Assembly: GCF_027744825.2 (NCBI RefSeq)
Contig: NC_071336.1
Location: 21,784,501-21,848,500 of the forward strand
Source of the DNA: Synchiropus splendidus
Lineage: Eukaryota > Chordata > Actinopteri > Syngnathiformes > Callionymidae
Direction: 5' to 3'
DNA: 64,000 nt
Positions 14,232-25,944 of the stretch are shown in pieces. The translations under genes were made by a program, and so were the position numbers. The notes below the pieces were generated by a model. The model had not been told where the DNA came from, did no database searches, and saw only the letters and a list, made by a program, of their open reading frames with translations. Within the stretch, counting starts at the first letter, position 1, and each line of letters begins with the position of its first letter.

Positions 14232-17200
14232 AAGGATGGAAACTATATCAGTCATTGAAGAGACTGTTGAATAGTGGTCTGCAGACTGTGATGCAGTCGG
14301 CTAGTGATGTCAAACATAGTCAGCAAGACAGAGCCAATATGTTGAACGCGGTTTGAAAAAGTAATGTATGAATTGTTCTGTGCACAGAAGAACAGTGTGA
14401 CCTACTGTCCTTCAGTGTGTAGCAAGAGACCAAACAAATGCATTTTAATCATTGGACAAAGATTTTTGCGTCTCTGTGGTTCACCACTGACTCTGACTCA
14501 TTCCACAAGAAGCGCTCTGGTTGAAGGTGATCTAGTTTTTAGAGAACTACTGAATTTGGTTTCAGAAGTTCAGACGAAAGTAAAATAAATAAATAAATAA
14601 ATAAAGCACTTATTAACTATTAATAAACTAATTACTATCTTATTAATGATAATAATCAGTAATTATGATGTTGTTTAGTGTGACATTTTGGTTACATTTG
14701 ATCCATTACATTGCGAATAAGAAGTTCATTGACTGTAATATAAGTTCCCTTATCTGAAGTGTGACCATAAAAACTATCAAAGAAGGTAAAACTCCAAACT
14801 GTTTTCCTTTTACTGGTTTTTAACAAGACTTTTTTTTTTTTAATAAATGAAACGTGATCGGATCGCCATCTAAGTCATTGATCAAAGACAAATTTTAAAT
14901 ATTACAGATGAATCTTTCACAGAGAGAGAGAGACGCACGATTAAGACACGATTCTGAGAAGCTATTGTTTCCTCCCTTTGAAATACACATGTCATCATCC
15001 AAAACACAGCACCGTCTCCTGCCCCTAAAACACATATTTAAGGTAAATCTGATCAAAACACACTGGAAATTCCCGCGGGTCTTCTCATCCCATGAGCAAA
15101 CACTTGAATAAATGTGATCTGTTCAGTACAAATGTCAGAGAGGTGGGGACTTATGTTTATTCAAGCGGCTCGATCGTCTGTGTCATTGAGAGCACAGCGA
15201 GCAAACAGGAGCCGGTAAACTTGATCCTGAATCAATATCCGACTGATCACATTTTGGGATGGCTGGTGGAACTTATTTAACTTAACTTATTTACGGTTTA
15301 TAATCTGTAATTATTTTGCACTTTCATAATGATTTAGAACTGGCAAATATGCTGCTCATACAGCTGTGAACAAGTAGTTTGTTGTTGGTACGATGTGTCG
15401 CTTACAGATTTATGGGTTTGGATTGACGGAGACAAGGTCATGTGCTACTAAAGCTTCCGGAAACAACACTTGGAAAGTCTCATTATTCACTCAAAGTGCC
15501 GCGTGATGGAACGAATCACAGAAGGATGGCGGGTGCCAAAAATTTGTGGTTTCCATATTTATGATTTATGTGTGTGGATCCTTTGTTTTTTGTTGCAGAG
15601 TGCAGAATCCAAATCCCTGCAGTGTGATGGCACACAATACTCCAAAGGCAATCGATGCTGCAACAAGTGTGAACCAGGTAGCCGTCACATCAGCCTCATG
15701 ACCGATCCACCTAGATTTCCATTCATGACGGTTGTGAGTGAAAAGAGGAAGGATGTTCAAAAAAGGAACATTTTGGCTAAAAATATTGCCATGAGCGTGT
15801 GGTTTTACACTAGTGGAATTACTGTCCTTCCCTTCTGCGGAAATTGGCGGCGTCTTTCATCATGGATTAGGGTTTTAACATTTCCTGTCATTACCCTGGT
15901 TCTCTATATTTATGTATTTGGCTCTCTCCTCTCAGGATTCCGGGTTCTTTCCCACTGCAATGATTCCCAGCAGACCAAGTGTATCAAATGTGCCCGTGGC
16001 GAATATCAGCCAACCTGGACGCAAGAGTCTCGCTGCCTGCAGCAGAAGTTTTGTGACGCAGGTACGTGTGTGTGGCGTCACCTGAAAGGAGCGTGCGGAT
16101 GAAATTGTTCATTCCTGAACATGGACATGTTTTTTGTTTGTTGTAATTCTTATGCATTCTGTATGCATCCATCAGAGTGGGGGAGTCATGCACTATCACA
16201 CAGTCCAAGTCACTGACAAAATAAAAGCTAGCACACCTCTAACAGGAAGTCAAAAGAGAGTGGGTAAAGCATCGTCTGTGGTTAGGGTCTCCACCGCCAA
16301 TGCCATTTGAAAATTGATTTCCCTTTGATTTGCATCACCCTTTGCCATTTTTGGAAGTTGAATTGTCGACACTAAATATGAAAAGGTAAACCATGAAAGA
16401 CTGGAATATCAGTGAGCCATGATAGAGACTAGTTTTTGGTGCACCTGAACTGAATCTTGGGTGACTCCACAAACGGAATCCTCTTACAAGCCAGATACAG
16501 TAAGGCTTGAGTTTGACCCACATGCTCTATGGTGTCTCCACAAAAGGGACTCCCACTGAAATAAATGCCTGGATCAAAGTCACCAGACTGATGGCCCTAG
16601 CAACCATAACTAAGAATCCTTATGTCCTTAGAGTCATAAAGTTTCCCAATAAAGAAGCATGAGTCACTGTCTGTTCCATGTTGTATTTATTTTTGGGCTC
16701 TATCAACTGGCTTTCTTGTGCTTATTAGAACACATGTAGAAAGCTTTCTGACTATTCCAGTGAGTGCTCATGACACTTTTGTCCGATGAGTTCTGGTTTT
16801 GTTTTACCTGACTGGCGCTGAAATGCTGAAGGGGCATTTGTTTCAAGTCCAGAAGCAAGGTTGCTCATGCATGCATTACTTGCTTTGAAATCTGTGAAAC
16901 TTTCTGACACAGATTCAGAGGCATTGACTATCCGTGTCATGTTTTACAGACATTTTTAAGTAAGTGCTCTCTCCAGGTAAAGGGTTCATGTCCAGGCCTG
17001 AGAACCTCGTGGCTGAGGAGCCGTGCCGCTGTGTCCCTAACTTCCAATGTTCTCTGATCAACTGCGAGTACTGTGAGCAGATTCCCACCTGCCCTCCAGG
17101 ATTTGGACTTGAGTTAGAGCCTGGTGAGACATCAATTCCAGCCAGGAAATGTCATGTGACTGGTAACGTCCAACTGATACTCTGACTCCCAGAGTCAACA

Positions 17201-20200
17201 AATGGAAGGAAGATCTGTGCTCCCTGTAAGAAGGGCTTCTACTCAGCTGAGAACAACGCCAAAGAATGCAAACAGTGGACTGAGTAAGTGCTCAATAATT
17301 TTTGGAACTCTCTCCATCAGAGCTTTGAATGACCCAAACTGTGTTGTTTCTGACAGCTGTAAGTCCGGAGGCAAGCTGGAGGCTCGACCTGGCAGTGCCC
17401 AAGCCGACGCTGCATGTAGACCCGCGGTATCAGGTAAGACATCTTGATGCCATGTGTATGAGATGCATGCATTGCTGTTATGACCAAAACACAACATGGC
17501 TCAGGCTTTATGGAGTGTTATTAACACACATGTGGCTGTTTTTTATTGTACACATGCAAAGGAAGTCTGGATTTAATGATCATTTCAAACAGAAAGTGTG
17601 AGAAGTGTTGGGGGGGGACTACAGAATCGCTCATCTGAAAGATCATTTTCATGGTATACAGTTAGATTTGTTATGTTTACGTGACTCTGAATAACCTGAA
17701 AAAGCCTCCTTCATGTCAACCTTGACCGCGACCACATCCATGAACCTCACTGGTTCTCTTCAGCTGGCACTTGGTAAATGCTTCTTGAGCATTCTTCATC
17801 CAACATATTCACTTTCCCCTCCAAGTGTTTAAGCCACTGAATGTCACCTTCCAACTCTTAATCCGCAGTCACTTCAGATAATGGCCCGGAAAATTTAGGT
17901 ATTGTCTGAGGGAATAGAAACACACATACTGAATGAAATTATGGCAAAAATAGAGCAAGCATTTTAAGTGTCAAGCTCATGAGTCATCTGCAAACACTTA
18001 TTCCTTGCCGGGTCACAGGTTTACTGTGTCACCTGTTCTTCCGAAAGCTTCCCAGTCACATAATTGCTAGATACATACATCTTCAGTGAACCAGCACTTA
18101 GTCCTGTTCAGGGTTGCGGGGAGCCTAACCCAGTGGTCATTGGGCAAGAGGCAGGAATACACCCTGGACAGGTCACCAGTCCTTCACAGAGCGCCTACAT
18201 ATAATTTGGATGGACACAATTATTGGTCCATGCCGCACGGACCACATTGATCAGGAGAGATCAGAGTTACAGAGGACTGAGCCAAGTGCAGGCCACACAA
18301 GGTGAAGAACATCTTTAAGATTTGCGAATGGTCTAGCATTTCAAAATGCTAGTCGGAGAGCTGCCTGCAGATCTATAGCACAGGTTCGATCCAGTACGCA
18401 GAGTAACTTCCACTGGCACAGAAAGACTCCGTCACCTGGGGAGTACAGCTTCCTGTGGGAATTGCTTGATCACCAATGCAGGGCCATGTGGAAGACATGG
18501 CGCTACACCAGTGTATAGTATAGAACAGGAGGTGAAAGAAGAGTAAGACAACCATCAGGTTGTACTCAATGAGGACAGGAATGGTAGCGGTGTGTAAGGC
18601 AGGTTAAGTTGAAGGAGGCTAACTTGAGGCAACCCCTGGTAATAAACTCGATAAGAGAAAGCAGATGAGCGTTGTCAACTGTTGTCTTCTCTCAGGTGCC
18701 GCGCCCTCATGGGTCATCGTCTCAGTACTGTCGATCATCACCATCCTCTGCCTTCTCATTCTGCTGCTGTTCTGTTATAAGGACAAACTCAAATTACTTT
18801 CAGGTAAGTTGTTCGGTTGAAACCCTGTGTTTGAATGGCTGAAATTAAAACCTGTTTGTTTCTAGTGAATCTGCGGTCCTGCGTTCAGAACCTAAAGCGG
18901 ACCAGGATCCAACAGGTGGGGTAGAATTTCAGTGCATTCTTAATGAGTCAGTAAGGTATTAGGGATACAAAGTTCTGACCTGTAGAAGGATGTTGACAAA
19001 GCGTTATCATTGTTGATCTAGGAGACTCTGGCTCCACTCTACCAAAGTGGAGCGTCAGGACCACCCAAAAGCTCACCCTGCGAAACAACCAAACTTGTGT
19101 ACCAAGCTCCCTGTAAACTCATCGTAGAGCCTCCAAGCTCGTACCCCTTCTTTGCTCCTTATGTGAAGGTCTCTCTGCCTCCTTCTGAGGAAATGACTGA
19201 GACAGAAGGAACCGTGGCACAGATGCCAAAGGAGATGAGGAGCGTACCGGAGGAGGTGTCTGAAGATGATGAGGTGGTGACAAGTGTCTCACCTCTGTTA
19301 GCTGGTTCCTGTGTGTGTGGCATTCCGGTGCAAGAGCCACTAGAAGTGGGTGAGAATGAGGACTGTAGCCAGGCTGTGACCCCAGGAATTGTTGGATCTT
19401 GCTCTTGTGGAGGATTAGATGCAGACGAACAAGGACATCAGGAAGAAAAAGTAACTGGAAAAGAAAGTATTAACGGAACGCCAAATGATGGGGATCAAGA
19501 AAGGTGTACCGCGAGCGGTCTTGTCTCAATCTCTGCCCCCGAGCTCTGCCAACCGTTGCTGCAGAAATCTCCAGTATGCAGCTCAGAACTGATGACTGCA
19601 CCTCCAGATTCACGGGAAGGATTCTGCACAGACTCAAGTGGGTCCAGTAGGACCTCGAGGATGATCTCACCGGCCCCTCACACCATGTCAGCATCATTAG
19701 GGGATCTCTACACAGAGAAGACCCTCTCCGTCACCAGCCAGGAAAAAGGACAGGGACTTTCCTGGCAGGACGGCGGAGGGAACAAGCTCCTGTCCGAGGA
19801 TTCTGAGCTTGATTATCGACCGGAAAGCCTTCAGAGTCAAGTGGCAGATCCAAATCTTACCTCAGGTGAGTCGATACTGAGCAGCTCAGGATTGGAGAAT
19901 CTGTTCTCGTGGTTTCACTCCTGAACTTTATCTGCCCTGTTTCACAGAAGTCAATTGATCATCCAAAAGTTTAAGACTCCAAGATGGTTTTCACAGCACA
20001 TTTGACTTCATTAGTTCTGGATCTGCCTCGGAATAACATGGCTGTGGTTAATGAAGCATTCTGTTATCAAACCAGGTTATGTGGAACAAAAATGTTTCTT
20101 CTGACCCCTGACCAAGAATAACTCCTTTAAGCACCCTACTAGTTACCGAGATAGTTTACAACATCCATCAATGGTTTGGACCACACAGAGGCCATTGAGG

Positions 20201-23200
20201 AAGAGGCCTTTTGTGTTTTGAGGAGCGACTGAACCGCCAGAACCACACTGAAACATACAAGGGACAGTATGTGAGGTGACCAAGCTCCTGTTTACCCAGA
20301 GTCCCTTGGTTTATGCAAAGCAACCACAGCTTCAATAGAGGAAAGATGTGTGCAGGCTGAGTAACACGTCTATAACCTGCTCCAGCCAGCACTAAACTAA
20401 CTCAGCAAAGTTTCTCGGCTCTTGTCGATGACTGGCTTCTTTAATTACACACTGCATCGCTCAAGATCAACAAGGGATTAAACTTCCCGTACATTTATTT
20501 AAAAGGTGAATCAGAGGTTTCACCTGACCACCTTCAAAAGACATTTTTAGCCAGAGCTTTTCCCCATTTCCTCTTGTTTACCCACTGGCATTGGCCGAAA
20601 CCACTTGAAACTGGGTAGTGTACTGTATTTGCACATGGAATCTGATGCTTCATGAGTTTCCAGCTCCATTTTTTTGCAACCACGCATCCTGAGGCTTGTC
20701 TAACCCAGTTTTGAAATTGACATTCTGTATTACCAAACTGAAGTCATTATGATTCTTTAACTTATATATCCAACAAATAAACCTGATGAATGTTTTAAAT
20801 CCTCTAATGTGACTGCATACCTTCACAAAACAATGATGTGTTCCTCGGCAGACAGATGTCTAGAAATTTTACAGACTACAATAAAATTATGCAAAAGACA
20901 TTGTGATGAAATTGAAACAGTTATTTAAAATAAAATAAATCATGATGTATTTTAACCATATTGTCCAGCCCTTTATGGAAACATTTCTAAGCAAACTGAT
21001 TTTCCACAATTTGTACCAGCAAATAGCCTGCCAAAATGGCATAGTGTGAGTAGCTCTAATTTTCACAAAATGGAAGGGATTTTCGACAGGACTTGCGAAT
21101 AAGCACAATTGTGCTTTGCCTGAAGTACCATTGGTGGGAAGCCTCAGGATTCTTTCAATGAACGAAGTGTGCCGTGGCTTGAAAAAGGTGGAAAAACACT
21201 GATCAAATCATTGTTTTTGCACAGTGGAATCTCTGCAGATGGATACAGATCAGTTACTTTGCAGTAGATATATCTCTTGTAGATTTTTGGACGGATATGA
21301 AAAATGAGATACAGTGGTACCTCGGTTTTCGAATGTCCCGAACCTTCGGGATTTTTTTGCTTCGAATTTCGAACAAAAATCCAGAACTCGAACGCCCCCG
21401 AAAAAAGGAAAAACATAACGTGCACGGACCGATCAGCTGACCCATGACACGCTTTGTTATTGTGCATGACGCAGCCTCTGTATGCAGACGTGTCCCGCTA
21501 GCTACATTTACTTACTGTTTTTTCTTCATATTGAGGTGTAAAACCTTTCCTGTCACAGGGGAGGTGCTCCTCGACACCTCTGAGGCTGGAGCGCGCACTC
21601 CAGGGTTTGATGTCCTGTTGTGGGCTGGAGCTGGGACAGGGATGAGGCGAGTCTGGGACAGAGCGTGACTTGGTTTATGACTTTGTCACAGCCAAACTGC
21701 ACAGAAGCGCACATTCAGAGCTGGACACGCACCGGGCACCTCTTCACTTCTGGAGAGACGTCACTCACTCAGCAACCCCTCCCACATGCAGCGGCCACAC
21801 ACATAGAGGAACAGCGCACCTGCAGCAGACACTCTACATTCACTCCTACAAAAGCCTTTTTAAGGCTTGGAATAAATTATTTCTTTTTCCATTCATTGTA
21901 ATGGGAAAAATCGATTGAGATTTCGAAACAATTCGCTTCTGGAACGGCCTTCTGGAACAGATTGTGGTCGAGAACCTAGGTACCACTGTATGTGGTACTG
22001 TATATACCATTTAAATTTAATAATAATAAAGATAAGCAATTGATTCTTGAAACATGAAGAGCTTTATTGTTTCCATTCAATGCGGGATTTGTTTATCTTC
22101 TCTTTTTTTGAGGCAGGTACCACAAATTATTATTATTAGAGCATCGCCCAAAAAGTCACAATATAATGTTTTAAAAATTATATTTAATCTTGTGCTGTGC
22201 TAATTAAAGGGATATTACGGTATTGTTTACCAAGTAGAGCTATAGTCGAGACCAAGGCCAATGAGGGGCGCCACCAGTGTCTTCTGCAAATAAATCAAGA
22301 ACTGTACTGCTATCACTGAAGCAAACCAGTAGTCTGGTCTGTATTCAGTTTGGTCTCTGTCTTGGTCTCAGGTTAGGTGGTCTTGACTATAACATGCCAT
22401 TGATAATAGACATAGTAAACTTAGACTGCAAGTCATTACTAATGGTATCGGTCACCATTTTCCAATGAAGGAATGAAGGAAGCTGGGCGGCTCTCGTGCT
22501 TTCGCATGAGATTCTTGGTTCCATAGACAGTGTGAAATTCAATCAGCGATTGATGAATAACAGATTTAGGGATCCAGCAGATAGATTCAGACATTCGATG
22601 ACTAATTTGCAACAGCAATACTCTTGCGTTTGGTAAAAATCTGGAATATGTTGACATCAACACTGACCGCAGGAGTTTAATTTTTTGCAACCGCACTCAT
22701 GGCAGTACACTCTGTCACTAGAGGGCTCTCAGTGCAGAGGAATGAAGATGATGGTCTCGGGCTCAGTCTGAGACGACCTGTGCACAACAAAATAGTGACT
22801 ATGTTACTTTAAAAAACAAAGTTGGGTCAAAGGTGAACGATGAAGTGAGCTAGATTGGATTGTCAAAACTATTTCTATTTCTAATTTTAAAAGAAGAAAA
22901 AGAACTGACAGCGGGGATGTGTGCTTGACTCCCTCTCCTCAAGCTGTCTTTATACTTGTTTACATTGTAACTGCATCTGTAGCATGAAGAAATGTTAAAG
23001 AGAAGTTGCGAAAATGTGTGGTTTTCCCTTCATATGGAACTCAGAATAGAATCTCATCGGGTTCATTCTCAATTTTTTTTTCACTCCGTCCAGTAGACTG
23101 TATCATTGCCGCTGTCGGTTTTAAAGAGGGATAAACAGCAGAAGAAAGCAGATTCCAGTGAGCTTTGTTTTCAAACTTGTGGTTAAATGACATTTTTCCT

Positions 23201-25343
23201 CGGCCAGAATTCTCTGTCTGGTTTTCTGGGAAAGGGATGTCAGAGTGGGAACACATGGACACACACAAAGACACCCTGAGCAAGCCGATCACGGTGCTCT
23301 ACTACATGCGTGTATGCTCATTTGTGAATGAGGAACATCTACAGCTGGACATGTGAGCGTGTGTTAAAGAAAAAAGAATGGGAGCAGTCGTTTTCTAAAA
23401 AAGCCAAAGGAGTAGTGAAGGTGAAATTTCACTTGAGTTTGACGATGCTGACAACACCAAAATGGGTCTTTGCTAACTTGAGATCATCTGGTGTGAGTTT
23501 CCAATAGTAAACACCGGAGCGTGCAGTGAGGTGCAGGCTAACATGGGGCCATGCTACCTTCGTCTGTGACTCACTAGTATACGAACAAAAAACAGAGCTT
23601 CAAGGTCAAACTCATCGGTTCCGACCCAGTTTGTCTCATCAGAATCAGAATCAGAATCAGAATAGAATTTATTGCCATGGTCAGCGGGGGTCCCACCAAC
23701 TAGGAAAGTGTTTCGAAATAAAGTGCTGTTAATAAAATAAAATAAAATAAAATAAAATAAAATAAAATAACAAAGGCTGATCACAAATTTAACAGTCTGA
23801 TGACTGAGGGGAAGCAGCTGTTCATGTGAGGGGAGGTTCTGGTCTGGATGGACCGTAGCCTCCTGCCAGAGGGAAGAGGAACAAACAGTCCATGACCAGG
23901 GTGAGAAGGGCCACTGTATCACATATATGCAAGTCCAGTCCAGTCATGTTGTCATTGTGTGTCACTGGTCGGTGCACTTGTCAGCACAAAATGAACTTCC
24001 TTTCACATCGAAAGTATGAAGCAACTTGAACTCCATGTTTTATATTTGCCCAAGAATCTGGGTTCAGATCAGGGCTGTCAATTTTAAACACAACCTATCG
24101 AGCCCAATATGGAGGCCGAACAATTAAAAAAAAAGAAAAGAGAAAAACGGAGTCTCAGGAAATAAGAGTCTAAGCAGAATGTGATTGCATTACACAGCTC
24201 TGTGGTTCTTGTCTAAGTACCTAAATTGTTCTCCTTCACCACAGAGTCACAACACTCTTCTCCCCTTGAGGCGCAAACATACGTCTGTTTTCCAACCTTT
24301 CATCTGCATCAAGTTTTCTATTTTGGAAGTTTCACGACTATAGATTGAGCTTGACAGAATGATCTCTGCTCGCAGGAAAGCAGCCTCTTAAACAGCAAAA
24401 CTTGAACCCCTTGTGTCAGGTTTTGCTGAGGTGTCATACTGACGTGCAATGTGTTTGGCCCCTGTTTCATTTGTATTCTGGGAAGTATTTGTCTTTTAAG
24501 CACTTGTAGGCTACTGTACTTAGATTGATTTTATGGGTCAGACATGGCCCCCGTTCCCTGAGTTATACTGGATGTTGATGTTCAACATAATCCACCTTTT
24601 TTTTAATCCCAAAAGTAATAAGTAAGGAGCATTCATTCTAACTTTTTAAACAATAAATCTTGAAATGAAGTCAGTACAGTCGTAACTTCAGGGGCCATGA
24701 AGGTTAAAGTAAAATGCAGATGATGTTGCGAAACAGACCCCAGACATGCTTTTAAGTGACTTGTATTAAACCAAGTTTATTTTCAGAAATCTCTTGTTTC
24801 TCACAGCAGAAGCTCAGGAAAGTTCAAGGAAAAGTGATCGCATATGTTGGTCACAATGTGGCCTTTCTGTGGTGACCGTGCCTGGTCATCACACCCACTC
24901 CGGAGTCATCAGCGAGGCCCCTCTGCACTTACGTCAGGAGTCATGAGACCAGGCCTGCCTCTTCCTTAGCTACACCACAGAAACACCATCACATGTTGAA
25001 GCAATAACCCTGACTCATCTGTTCTCCCGATCCGTTTCTATTTCTGTCCTCATTAATCTGTGTTTCCTGCTCAGGTCAGGTGTCAGGGAGCCACAACACC
25101 ACCTTCATTTCCAGTGGCCAGGTGATGAACTTCAGCGGTGACGTCATTGTGGTCTACGTGAGCCAGATGTCCCTGGGCAGCGACGGCGCGGGGCGTGACG
25201 ACGATTTCGGAAGCCCAGTGCAAGAAGAGGCCAATGAGACGGCTCTGTTTTCTCAGAGCAGCACCAGAACAATACAGGACTCTTTGCAGGACCAGACTCT
25301 GCCCATCCAGGAAGTGATGGAACATTTAGTGCAAGTGAAGTGA
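11147..25343 (+). CDS. tnfrsf11a: TNFRSF11A / RANK, complete ten-exon receptor gene
   Basis: RANK is the type I membrane receptor for RANKL; it signals through TRAF proteins to NF-kB and drives osteoclast differentiation. Coding exons: 11147-11221, 15599-15677, 15936-16061, 16977-17123, 17193-17283, 17357-17433, 18696-18803, 18866-18915, 19022-19865, 25075-25343. All are GT-AG, and the phases give 621 residues (human 616). Residues 1-25 are a hydrophobic signal peptide, so the ATG at 11147 was chosen. Cysteine-rich domains cover about 34-197, with the RANK-like RCCNKCEP in the first. The transmembrane helix is at about 204-226. The cytoplasmic tail carries [11 protein letters not shown] (353-363), IVVY (557-560) and PVQEE (580-584), like the human TRAF-binding and lineage-commitment motifs. 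Exon 9 (844 bp) encodes most of the poorly conserved tail. Intron 1 is 4.4 kb and intron 9 is 5.2 kb. Confidence 0.95.
12846..12888. other. Perfect 19-bp hairpin with octamer motif in RANK intron 1
   Basis: The left arm TGCAAATCCTGACGCCACA (12846-12864) and the right arm (12870-12888) are exact reverse complements around the 5-base loop CGGAA. The left arm with its flanking A makes ATGCAAAT, the POU octamer sequence (12845-12852). The stem is mixed-composition rather than simple repeat. It could be a DNA-level regulatory palindrome, a transcribed stem-loop or a short foldback insertion. The sequence shows the symmetry directly; function is unknown. Confidence 0.85.
14158..14226. repeat. (TA)n microsatellite
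   Basis: An uninterrupted TA dinucleotide run of about 69 bases lies in RANK intron 1. Such tracts extrude cruciforms and are usually highly polymorphic in length. Confidence 0.97.
14583..14605. repeat. (AAAT)n microsatellite
   Basis: A short tetranucleotide AAAT run of about five and a half units lies in RANK intron 1. Confidence 0.9.
18071..18196 (-). repeat. SINE-like repeat fragment (tail part), minus orientation
   Basis: Its reverse complement matches the 3' half of the longer copy at 32912-33231. Both carry CTGTCCAGGGTGTATTCCTG, then CTTGCCCAATGA or CCGCCCAATGA, and then CAACCCTGAACAGGACTAAG. It lies in RANK intron 6. The 5' tRNA-like head is missing. The family is an abundant fish repeat; I do not assert its name. 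Confidence 0.75.
21312..21988 (+). mobile_element. Non-autonomous DNA transposon, pogo/Tigger-like, copy 1
   Basis: The element begins CAGTGGTACCTCGG and ends with a near inverted copy (CCTAGGTACCACTG). It is flanked on both sides by TA (21310-21311 and 21989-21990), the target duplication of Tc1/mariner-superfamily elements. CAG-starting termini of this form are typical of pogo/Tigger derivatives. At 677 bp it has no transposase frame. A second copy lies inverted at 47120-47836 and is very similar throughout. An open frame of about 90 codons inside both copies has no real start and is not called a gene. Confidence 0.85.
23638..23911. repeat. Degenerate interspersed repeat with hexamer and (AATAA)n tracts, copy 1
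   Basis: It starts with about four ATCAGA hexamer units, then a TTTATTG motif, an (AATAA)n run of about eight units at 23731-23770, then a body with GGAAGCAGCTGTTCATGTGA, GGTTCTGGTCTGGATGGACC and AACAGTCCATG. The body matches, in order, the repeat at 55098-55412. The hexamer run at one end suggests the 3' tail of a non-LTR element read on the minus strand, which is an inference. Confidence 0.65.
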
Positions 25344-25922
25344 GCAGAACGCATCCACGTACATCTAAGAGTGAGAACGCTTCAAAAAATCAGTCACTGA
25401 CTCAGAAGGAAAGACTTCTGTGTGAATCTGATTCACTCACGAACCAGTGAACTTTGTCTCTGGCATCTCTCTGCAAGTGCTTGTCGGCCAAGAGTGAAAA
25501 GCTGCATTCATTTTTTTAACTGGAAACTCCCTGGATTCTATTGCTGAAAATTCTATGTGGGATTTGGACTTTGACATCCCAAACCTTGAGGTTTTAATCA
25601 ATGTTTTGCGCCTGAAAACATAGAAGTCAAGTTTGACAATACAGAATCTACATGTACATCTCAAGCTATTGTGAGTAAAAACTGAAAAAAAGGGAAATAC
25701 CGATAGTATGTGTGGCAGAAATCAACACCCGATTTCTGATTTATGTGACAGGTCAAAAGTCTCAAGCATAAGTATGTTGTTCCATGGACACTCACCAAAC
25801 TCATGCACAGTAAGGAGGTCCCAAGTTACAAGGATGGTAAATGGCCTCTCATAGGTTTATCCTATAAAAGAATACTTATGTCTGAGGTGTGTTAAGAGTG
25901 AATTTGTCTTGATAATCCACTC

Positions 25923-25928
25923 AATAAA
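25923..25928 (+). terminator. Poly(A) signal of tnfrsf11a
   Basis: A perfect AATAAA lies about 580 bases past the RANK stop codon, before the 4.3 kb intergenic gap. It gives a plausible 0.6 kb 3' UTR. Later AATAAA matches (for example near 26267) could be used instead. Confidence 0.5.
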
Positions 25929-25944
25929 GGATTGGTGCAGTCGA

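Larger units (their letters stand above)
19866..25074. other. RANK intron 9 (5.2 kb), repeat-bearing
   Basis: This is the longest intron of tnfrsf11a and separates the large tail exon from the terminal exon carrying IVVY. It contains a non-autonomous DNA transposon (21312-21988), a degenerate interspersed repeat (23638-23911) and otherwise unremarkable AT-rich DNA. No additional coding exon is seen. The first in-frame stop after the donor comes soon (19922), so retention would truncate the receptor just after exon 9. Confidence 0.8.

Noticed and set aside
15470..16102. A 210-codon open frame across RANK exons 2-3 and the intron between them
   Set aside because: The frame reads through a short intron by chance. 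Clear AG/GT borders at 15599-15677 and 15936-16061 recover the RANK cysteine-rich domains, and the intronic part has no RANK similarity.
18330..18400. A possible tRNA or tRNA-derived SINE head (GGTTCGATCC B-box-like, with a short palindrome upstream)
   Set aside because: No matching A box, acceptor stem or cloverleaf could be drawn, and a single B-box match is not enough.
21620..21901. A 93-codon frame, also present at 47228-47488, as a possible gene
   Set aside because: It lies wholly inside the two copies of the non-autonomous transposon, has no ATG at its apparent start and no transposase motifs. Sharing is explained by element copying.
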